A stretch of DNA of 11,987 bases from the NCBI GenBank assembly GCA_045631225.1, contig JAZQUG010000017.1, forward strand, positions 1 to 11,987, given 5' to 3'. Of the stretch, positions 7,008-11,987 are shown one piece after another. The translations under genes and the position numbers were made by a program. Numbering within the stretch: position 1 is the stretch's first letter; every line of letters starts with the position of its first letter. Under the pieces are notes generated by a model that had not been told where the DNA came from, did no database searches, and saw only the letters and a list, made by a program, of their open reading frames with translations. The DNA is from Fimenecus sp045631225. GTDB taxonomy: Bacteria; Bacillota; Clostridia; Oscillospirales; Acutalibacteraceae.

Positions 7008-7964
7008 TTAATAAGTTATTGACCACTCTTCATAAAAGCCCATACCGATTTTAACTGCTTCTCCAAGCCCTGTTACATTCATAATCATTATCATCGGATA
7101 ATCTACGCTATATTCTACCATATTGCCTGTTGATTTTTCAATTTTTGCCTTTGCAACAGCTTCCTTGTAGTCACAATCTATTGACATCTTTTCCAAATCT
7201 TCCGGTGACATTTCTGCTTCAAAATCTTCTTTTATTGGGATTGTCGCTACATTTCCGACACTTTCATTTCTCTTAGGATTTCTTTTACCTTTTACTGTAA
7301 CTTCAACCAGATAATATTCACCTGAATCCTGGAAAGAGATATTTGAAATGTCGTTCATTGTTAAATTACAAGCATTTGTAACAGGTGGAAATGCTGCAGC
7401 AATTTCTTCACCTGTATATGTTTTATTTACCACGATAAGGTCATCACTGAATTCTGCTGTCAGCTCTTCTTTCATAGAAGGTGCACCAGGTTCAAGTGTC
7501 ATATTGTACATACCTTCCAATACAGGATGAATGTACACATACTCATTATAATTATATACCTTGTTGTATTTGTGTGTTGCTGTTGCAGCGTTTGTTTTTA
7601 CGTCGTTAAATGATTTTACAAAATAAGCCAACTGTTCCTGCTTTGTATCAAGTGGCTTATCTTCTGTATCAGGCTGCTCTGTACCGGACTGTCCCATATC
7701 AGGATGCTCAGTCAAACCTGCAACAATCTGAAGAACTATTCGAGCGTCCACGGCAGAAACATTACCATCACTATTTATATCATAATAATAAATATCATCA
7801 GCAGTCTTTAAACCCGCAACAACCTGTAAAATTATTCTTGCATCAACAGCAGTAATATCACCATCATGGTTCACATCACCACGCAAACCATCTGCAAAAG
7901 CTGTAACACTAAGCATTGAAACTGCAAGCACAACTGCAAGGATAATTGAAATAATCTTTTTCAT
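7008..7964 (-). CDS. Secreted protein with N-terminal type I dockerin and unrecognised C-terminal domain
   Basis: 318 residues. A signal peptide (KK, then a hydrophobic core, with likely cleavage after AFA, residue 24) is followed at once by two dockerin repeats: GDVNHDGDITAVDARIILQ (29-47) and a second copy DINSDGNVSAVDARIVLQ (62-79). Each has the EF-hand-like calcium loop (Asp30/Asn32/Asp34/Asp36/Asp41 and Asp62/Asn64/Asp66/Asn68/Asp73). Both carry Ala-Val at loop positions 10-11, the usual cohesin-contact positions, so the two halves are near symmetric. An acidic linker (about 85-110) leads to about 200 residues I cannot assign; there is no glycoside hydrolase motif, sortase signal or membrane anchor. 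The likely role is attachment to a cohesin-bearing scaffold or surface protein. Dockerins are more often C-terminal, so this order is uncommon. SD AAGAAGG (7974-7980); the gene is monocistronic with its own promoter. Confidence 0.88.
   Translation of the reverse strand: MKKIISIILAVVLAVSMLSVTAFADGLRGDVNHDGDITAVDARIILQVVAGLKTADDIYYYDINSDGNVSAVDARIVLQIVAGLTEHPDMGQSGTEQPDTEDKPLDTKQEQLAYFVKSFNDVKTNAATATHKYNKVYNYNEYVYIHPVLEGMYNMTLEPGAPSMKEELTAEFSDDLIVVNKTYTGEEIAAAFPPVTNACNLTMNDISNISFQDSGEYYLVEVTVKGKRNPKRNESVGNVATIPIKEDFEAEMSPEDLEKMSIDCDYKEAVAKAKIEKSTGNMVEYSVDYPMIMIMNVTGLGEAVKIGMGFYEEWSITY
7713..7877 (-). repeat. Two copies of the dockerin calcium-loop/helix repeat within the secreted protein gene
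   Basis: Copy 1 is encoded at 7809-7877 (residues 30-52) and copy 2 at 7713-7781 (residues 62-84), 96 nt apart. The helix half (AVDARIxLQxVAGL) is almost identical in protein, while the DNA has drifted at many synonymous positions, so this is an old internal duplication as in all type I dockerins. Confidence 0.85.
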
Positions 7965-7997
7965 TTGTATTTACCTTCTTTCTTGTTTATGAACAAT

Positions 7998-8027
7998 ATT
8001 ATAGCACATTGTCTATATTTTACGCAA
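7998..8027 (-). promoter_or_regulatory. Promoter of the dockerin protein gene
   Basis: Read on the minus strand: -35 TTGCGT (8022-8027), 18-nt spacer, -10 TATAAT (7998-8003) preceded by TGC, an extended -10. It starts just beyond the terminator of the upstream dap operon and leaves a leader of about 27 nt with SD AAGAAGG. Confidence 0.7.
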
Positions 8028-8053
8028 CCATAAATATTTTACATTATAATTAC

Positions 8054-8078
8054 AAAAGGCAGTATAGTATATACTGCC
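8054..8078 (-). terminator. Intrinsic terminator of the guaB-glyA-dapF-dapL operon
   Basis: On the minus strand a perfect 9-bp stem, GGCAGTATA with TATACTGCC (8058-8066 and 8070-8078), closes a 3-nt loop and is followed by TTTT (complement of 8054-8057). It begins 10 nt after the dapL stop codon. The T-run is short, so some read-through into the next gene is possible. Confidence 0.75.
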
Positions 8079-8088
8079 CGTTTAAAAC

Positions 8089-9303
8089 TTATTTTGCAAA
8101 GTAATTTTTGATTCTTTCAACTGCCTTGATTGTATTTTCTGTTGAACCGAATGCAGTAAGTCTGAAATATCCTTCACCACTTGGACCGAAGCCTTCACCT
8201 GGAGTACCAACAACCTGAATGTTTTCGAGAAGCGTATCAAAGAATTCCCAGCTTGACATTCCGTCAGGAGTCTTAAGCCATACATAAGGTGAATTTACTG
8301 CACCATAAACTGTAAAACCACATTCCTTAAGCCCGTTATAAATAATCTTTGCATTGTTCTGATAATATGCAATAATTTCACGAACCTGCTTTTTGCCTTC
8401 TTCACTGTAAACAGCCTCAGCAGCTCTCTGTGTGATATAAGAAACACCGTTGAACTTTGTTGCCTGACGACGAGCCCAGAGTGCATTGAGTTCAACACCG
8501 TCAACCTTGATGTCGTGAGGAACAACTGTGTAACCACAACGAACACCTGTAAAACCTGCTGTTTTTGAAAAACTTCTGAATTCAATAGCACAACTCTTTG
8601 CACCTTCAATTTCATAAATTGAATGAGGTACATTGTCTTCTGTAATAAAAGCCTCATATGCTGAGTCAAAAAGGATTACAGCGCCATTTTCGTTAGCATA
8701 ATCAACCCATTTTTTAAGTTCGTCCTTTGTTGCTGCCATACCTGTTGGATTGTTAGGGAAACAAAGATAAATAATATCAACCTTTTCTTTTGGAAGCTCT
8801 GGTAAGAAGTTGTTTTCTGCATTACAAGGCATATAATAGATATTACTCCAACCTTCAGCTGTCTTATCACCTGAACGACCACTCATAACATTTGTGTCAA
8901 CATAAACAGGATAAACAGGGTCACAAACAGCAACCTTGTTATCTGTTGAGAAAATGTCACCGATATTACCACAGTCACTTTTTGCACCGTCTGACACAAA
9001 AATTTCGCTATTGTCAAGCTCTACTCCACGTGCCTTATAGTCATTCTCGTTAATGGCATCTAAAAGCCATTTGTGACCATATTCAGGTGGATAACCCATA
9101 AATGTTTTTTCGTTTGCCATTTCGTCAACAGCCTTATGCATTGCCTCAATGCAAGCATCTGCAAGAGGACGAGTAACGTCACCGATACCAAGACGAATAA
9201 TTGGCTTATCAGGATTTGCTGCAACGTAAGCATTTACCTTTTTCGCAATATTTGAAAAAAGGTATGAACTCTGAATTTTTAAAAAATTGTCATTTATTTT
9301 CAT
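8089..9303 (-). CDS. dapL: LL-diaminopimelate aminotransferase
   Basis: 404 residues from the chosen start. This PLP enzyme makes LL-diaminopimelate directly from tetrahydrodipicolinate with glutamate as amino donor, bypassing the succinylated or acetylated route. Fold-type I aminotransferase landmarks: SDGAKSDCGN (104-113) for cofactor phosphate contact, CFPNNPTG (181-188), DSAYEAF (213-219), the Schiff-base lysine Lys247 in RSFSKTAGFTGVRCGY (243-258), and the substrate-carboxylate arginine Arg381 in YFRLTAFG (379-386). The opening residues NDNFLKIQSSYLFSNIAKKV are typical of DapL. A longer reading from 9363 is possible but would overlap dapF and lacks the SD; the strong GGAGGA (9310-9315) fixes the ATG at 9303. 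It lies 22 nt after dapF, which takes the next pathway step. Confidence 0.95.
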   Translation of the reverse strand: MKINDNFLKIQSSYLFSNIAKKVNAYVAANPDKPIIRLGIGDVTRPLADACIEAMHKAVDEMANEKTFMGYPPEYGHKWLLDAINENDYKARGVELDNSEIFVSDGAKSDCGNIGDIFSTDNKVAVCDPVYPVYVDTNVMSGRSGDKTAEGWSNIYYMPCNAENNFLPELPKEKVDIIYLCFPNNPTGMAATKDELKKWVDYANENGAVILFDSAYEAFITEDNVPHSIYEIEGAKSCAIEFRSFSKTAGFTGVRCGYTVVPHDIKVDGVELNALWARRQATKFNGVSYITQRAAEAVYSEEGKKQVREIIAYYQNNAKIIYNGLKECGFTVYGAVNSPYVWLKTPDGMSSWEFFDTLLENIQVVGTPGEGFGPSGEGYFRLTAFGSTENTIKAVERIKNYFAK

Positions 9304-9309
9304 ATTTAT

Positions 9310-9315
9310 TCCTCC
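9310..9315 (-). promoter_or_regulatory. Ribosome binding site fixing the dapL start
   Basis: GGAGGA on the minus strand lies 6 nt before the ATG at 9303, inside the 22-nt gap after the dapF stop. It decides against the in-frame ATG 60 nt upstream, within dapF. Confidence 0.9.
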
Positions 9316-9325
9316 AAGATGGATT

Positions 9326-10153
9326 TTATATTTCACCATCGAATACTTTAACTGCATTTCCACTTAGATATACATCATTATCATCGCACCATCTGACGGT
9401 CAAATCACCACCAAGTGCTTTAACAATAACATTTGTATCCATTTTGCAAAATCCGTTAATTATTGCTGCAACCACGCTTGCACAAGCACCTGTACCGCAG
9501 GCAAGTGTTTCACCACTGCCACGCTCCCACACACGCATTTTCAGATGATTTTCATCTAAGATCTCTACGAATTCCGTATTGATTTTTTCAGGAAACATTT
9601 CGTGACTTTCAAAATGTGGTCCGATAGTCTTCAGGTCAAGTTTCTCTATATCATCACAAAACACTATACAATGAGGATTTCCCATTGAAACACAAGTGAT
9701 TTCATAAATTTTATTTTGAATATTTATTTTTTCTTTTTTCACAATACTTGTACCGTATCGTGTAGGAATCTGATGGCCATTAAGTACAGGTTTTCCCATA
9801 TTAACTCTGCCACCAACCACTGTTCCATCTTTTTTTATTATCTCAACAGCCTTTATCCCGCTGAGTGTTTCAACGAATATTGTTGATTTTTTTAATTTAT
9901 TATCATATATGTATTTCGCAGTACATCTTATGGCATTTCCACACATCTGAGCCCTTGAGCCATCTGCATTATAGATATCCATAAAACAATCTGCAACTGC
10001 AGATGGTTTTATTAAAACAATTCCGTCTGCACCTATACCAAAATGCCTGTCACTTAATTTTTTCGATAAATCTCTTGAGTTTTCAACATGTTGCGTAAAA
10101 CACTCAATATAAATGTAATCATTTCCTGCACCGTGCATTTTGGTGAATCTCAT
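9326..10153 (-). CDS. dapF: Diaminopimelate epimerase
   Basis: 275 residues, normal family length. It converts LL- to meso-diaminopimelate, the precursor of lysine and of the peptidoglycan cross-link residue, using a two-cysteine acid/base pair without cofactor. Both catalytic cysteines are present: Cys71 in QMCGNAIRC (69-77) and Cys219 in ACGTGACAS (218-226). Also visible are the substrate-binding MHGAGNDY (6-13), YNADGS (61-66) and the WERGSGET segment (209-216). The ATG at 10153 is preceded 7 nt upstream by a G-rich SD (GGGGG, 10161-10165) that lies in the 3' arm of a strong hairpin. The gene sits between glyA and dapL on the same strand. I see no convincing promoter in the 58 nt after glyA, so it is probably cotranscribed. 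Confidence 0.95.
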   Translation of the reverse strand: MRFTKMHGAGNDYIYIECFTQHVENSRDLSKKLSDRHFGIGADGIVLIKPSAVADCFMDIYNADGSRAQMCGNAIRCTAKYIYDNKLKKSTIFVETLSGIKAVEIIKKDGTVVGGRVNMGKPVLNGHQIPTRYGTSIVKKEKINIQNKIYEITCVSMGNPHCIVFCDDIEKLDLKTIGPHFESHEMFPEKINTEFVEILDENHLKMRVWERGSGETLACGTGACASVVAAIINGFCKMDTNVIVKALGGDLTVRWCDDNDVYLSGNAVKVFDGEI

Positions 10154-10161
10154 ATAATTTC

Positions 10162-10196
10162 CCCCACTGCATTTTTTTACATTCTATGCAGTGGGG
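10162..10196 (-). promoter_or_regulatory. Hairpin sequestering the dapF ribosome binding site
   Basis: On the minus strand CCCCACTGCAT (10186-10196) pairs perfectly over 11 bp with ATGCAGTGGGG (10162-10172), around a 13-nt loop. The 3' arm carries the GGGG of the dapF SD, only 8 nt from the ATG. No T-run follows, so it is not a normal terminator. It may reduce dapF translation relative to glyA, mark an mRNA processing or stability point, or be a regulatory switch; the sequence alone does not decide. Confidence 0.6.
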
Positions 10197-10211
10197 ATAT
10201 TGTGTTATGAA

Positions 10212-11465
10212 TTATTCATATAATGGATATTTTTTACAGATTTCTGCAACTCCATTTGTGATGTACTCTTTCTGATTTTCAAAATCAGTTGCTGCAAGGT
10301 AAATGAACTCAGCAATCTTGTCCATTTCCTCTACACCAAGACCTCTTGTTGTAACTGCAGGAGTACCAATTCTTACACCGCTTGTAACAAATGGCTTTTC
10401 AGGGTCATTAGGAATAGCATTCTTGTTTGCTGTAATGTGAACTTCATCAAGTCTGTGTTCAAGCTCTTTACCTGTGATACCAACTGAACGAAGGTCAACA
10501 AGCATAAGGTGATTATCTGTACCACCTGAAACAAGGTTAATGCCTCTCTTTGTAAGACCTTCTGCAAGAGCCTTTGCATTGTCAATAACTCTCTGCTGAT
10601 ATGCTTTGAATTCATCACTCAATGCTTCACCAAAACAAACTGCCTTACCTGCAATAATGTGCATTAAAGGACCACCCTGTGTACCTGGGAAAATAGCTTT
10701 ATTGAACTGCATACCAAATTCTTCATCTTTACAAAGAATGATACCGCCACGAGGACCACGAAGAGTCTTATGTGTTGTTGATGTAACAACATCTGCATAT
10801 GGTACCGGTGATGGGTGAAGACCGGCTGCAACAAGACCGGCAATATGAGCCATATCAACCATAAAATATGCACCAACACTATGTGCAATGTTTGCCATTC
10901 TTTCAAAGTCAATTGTTCTTGGGTATGCTGATGCACCTGCTACGATAAGCTTTGGCTGACATTCCTTTGCCTTCTTTTCAAAAGCATCGTAATCAAGGAA
11001 GCCATTTTCATCAACACCGTAAGGTACGAAATTATAGTATTTACCTGACATATTAACAGGTGAACCGTGAGTTAAGTGACCACCTTCTGCAAGGTTCATA
11101 CCCATAACTGTATCACCCGGCTGAATAAGAGCAAAATAAACTGCCATATTTGCCTGTGCACCTGAATGTGGCTGAACGTTAACGTATGCAGCGCCAAAAA
11201 GCTTCTTAAGTCTGTCACGAGCAATATCTTCTACAATATCAACATGCTGACATCCACCATAATATCTCTTTCCCGGATAGCCTTCAGCGTATTTGTTTGT
11301 AAGTACACTGCCCATTGCAGCCATAACTGCAGGTGAAACGATGTTTTCACTTGCAATAAGTTCAAGATTTTCTCTCTGTCTTTTAAGTTCAAGACCCATT
11401 GCCGCAGCAACTTCAGGGTCAGTGTTATTTATAAATCCGATAGAATCAATTAAGTTTTCAAACAT
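10212..11465 (-). CDS. glyA: Serine hydroxymethyltransferase
   Basis: 417 residues, standard bacterial length. This PLP enzyme interconverts serine plus tetrahydrofolate with glycine plus methylene-tetrahydrofolate, the main source of one-carbon units for purines, thymidylate and methionine. Landmarks: NLELIASEN (33-41), NKYAEGYPGKRYYGG (57-71), SGAQAN (101-106), VDMAHIAGL (203-211) with the cofactor Asp204, and TSTTHKTLRGPRGG (228-241) with the Schiff-base lysine Lys233. The frame stays open upstream to an ATG at 11717, but that stretch lies over the guaB coding region and is not SHMT-like; the ATG at 11465 follows SD AAAAGGAAA (11475-11483) and gives the canonical N-terminus. It starts 19 nt after the guaB stop, in one operon with guaB, dapF and dapL. 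Confidence 0.96.
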   Translation of the reverse strand: MFENLIDSIGFINNTDPEVAAAMGLELKRQRENLELIASENIVSPAVMAAMGSVLTNKYAEGYPGKRYYGGCQHVDIVEDIARDRLKKLFGAAYVNVQPHSGAQANMAVYFALIQPGDTVMGMNLAEGGHLTHGSPVNMSGKYYNFVPYGVDENGFLDYDAFEKKAKECQPKLIVAGASAYPRTIDFERMANIAHSVGAYFMVDMAHIAGLVAAGLHPSPVPYADVVTSTTHKTLRGPRGGIILCKDEEFGMQFNKAIFPGTQGGPLMHIIAGKAVCFGEALSDEFKAYQQRVIDNAKALAEGLTKRGINLVSGGTDNHLMLVDLRSVGITGKELEHRLDEVHITANKNAIPNDPEKPFVTSGVRIGTPAVTTRGLGVEEMDKIAEFIYLAATDFENQKEYITNGVAEICKKYPLYE

Positions 11466-11474
11466 TTTTTCTAA

Positions 11475-11483
11475 TTTCCTTTT
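11475..11483 (-). promoter_or_regulatory. Ribosome binding site fixing the glyA start
   Basis: AAAAGGAAA on the minus strand lies in the 19-nt guaB-glyA gap. The AAGGA core (11477-11481) is 11 nt before the ATG at 11465, slightly long but acceptable. It selects the 417-residue reading over the long upstream extension. Confidence 0.75.
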
Positions 11484-11484
11484 A

Positions 11485-11987
11485 TTATATATTTCCTGAG
11501 TAGTTTGGAGCTTCTTTTGTGATATAAACATCGTGAGGATGGCTTTCTTTAAGACCTGCGTTTGTAATTCTGATGAACTTTGTCTTTGTTTTAAGGTCTT
11601 CGATTGTAGCACAACCACAGTAGCCCATACCTGCTTTAAGACCACCCATAAGCTGATAAATTGTGTCTGAAAGAAGTCCCTTGTAAGGAACACGTCCTTC
11701 AACACCTTCTGGAACAAGCTTCTTGTTGTTAGCCTGGAAGTATCTGTCTTTTGAACCGTTGTTCATAGCAGCAATACTACCCATACCACGATAAACCTTG
11801 AACTGACGTCCCTGATAGATTTCGCTTTCACCAGGAGATTCTTCACAACCAGCAACAAGTGAGCCAACCATGATAGCAGAAGCGCCTGCAGCAATAGCCT
11901 TAACGATTTCACCTGAGTACTTGATACCACCGTCAGCAATTACTGTGATACCATGCTTTGCTGCTTCGTTTGCTGAATCATAAACAG
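11485..11987 (-). CDS. guaB: IMP dehydrogenase, C-terminal part (cut by window edge)
   Basis: The last 167 residues of a frame that enters from the right edge. IMP dehydrogenase oxidises IMP to XMP with NAD, the first committed step to GMP. Visible family signatures are ADGGIKYSGEIVKAIAAGAS (substrate-phosphate region), MVGSLVAGCEESPGE, YRGMGSIAAM (IMP-binding segment), the mobile flap with the Arg-Tyr pair in GSKDRYFQ, and VPEGVEGRVPYKG before the C-terminal GGLKAGMGYCG. The catalytic-cysteine loop and the CBS domains lie outside the window. The stop is at 11485-11487, 19 nt before glyA. Placement with glyA is plausible for joint supply of purine and one-carbon precursors. The operon promoter lies outside the window. 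Confidence 0.95.
   Translation of the reverse strand, partial: VYDSANEAAKHGITVIADGGIKYSGEIVKAIAAGASAIMVGSLVAGCEESPGESEIYQGRQFKVYRGMGSIAAMNNGSKDRYFQANNKKLVPEGVEGRVPYKGLLSDTIYQLMGGLKAGMGYCGCATIEDLKTKTKFIRITNAGLKESHPHDVYITKEAPNYSGNI

Noticed and set aside
7348..7855. Plus-strand open frames across the dockerin gene (7348-7530, 7610-7855)
   Set aside because: They are antisense to a gene with a signal peptide, dockerin repeats, promoter and SD; the Q/H/Y-rich translations reflect the reverse of that coding sequence.
9304..9363. Longer dapL reading beginning at the ATG at 9363
   Set aside because: The 20 extra residues overlap the 3' end of dapF, lack an SD and are not part of the DapL family N-terminus; GGAGGA at 9310-9315 marks the ATG at 9303.
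10162..10196. Intrinsic terminator after glyA
   Set aside because: The stem is strong but no T-run follows on the minus strand; the 3' arm leads straight into the dapF SD and start codon. The T-rich loop on the plus strand is not placed to terminate either.
11466..11717. Longer glyA reading beginning at the ATG at 11717
   Set aside because: The 84 extra residues are an out-of-frame reading of the guaB 3' end; SHMT homology begins at MFENL with its own SD.

Overview
The window looks like a chromosomal segment of an AT-rich, Gram-positive gut or rumen clostridium, most likely Ruminococcus-like. The reasons are its strong purine-rich Shine-Dalgarno sites, TGn-TATAAT style promoters, lysine/DAP synthesis through the LL-diaminopimelate aminotransferase route, a secreted protein with a duplicated type I dockerin (typical of cellulosome or amylosome formers) and a small gut-clostridial type NRPS locus. 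The species is inferred, not proven. All eleven genes appear intact apart from the two cut by the window ends. I saw no tRNA, rRNA, insertion sequence or CRISPR array.

Left part (1-3740): a divergent biosynthetic locus. On the minus strand an NRPS gene starts at 1527 and runs off the left end; the visible 509 residues are an N-terminal condensation domain followed by the beginning of an adenylation domain. Divergently, an acyl-AMP ligase (1756-3471) and a stand-alone acyl carrier protein (3476-3703) form a two-gene operon closed by a clear terminator. An NRPS that begins with a condensation domain, next to an acyl-activating enzyme and a carrier protein, suggests an N-acylated (lipo)peptide: the ligase activates a fatty acid, the ACP holds it, and the first condensation domain transfers it to the first amino acid. 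The rest of the assembly line and its release domain lie outside the window.

Middle (3763-6994): a plus-strand operon of an S-adenosylhomocysteine hydrolase-like enzyme, a zinc-finger/membrane protein of unknown function (N-terminal prokaryotic RING-like finger plus a DUF2628-like membrane region) and UTP-glucose-1-phosphate uridylyltransferase (galU). A 23-bp palindrome sits between the sahH promoter and its ribosome binding site. The operon ends in a hairpin that also serves the convergent gene.

7008-8027: a monocistronic minus-strand gene for a secreted protein with an N-terminal dockerin and an unrecognised C-terminal domain, with its own promoter.

Right part (8054-11987): a minus-strand housekeeping operon guaB (cut by the right edge) - glyA - dapF - dapL, ending in a terminator. 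It joins purine synthesis, one-carbon supply and meso-DAP/lysine synthesis. A strong hairpin between glyA and dapF contains the dapF ribosome binding site.
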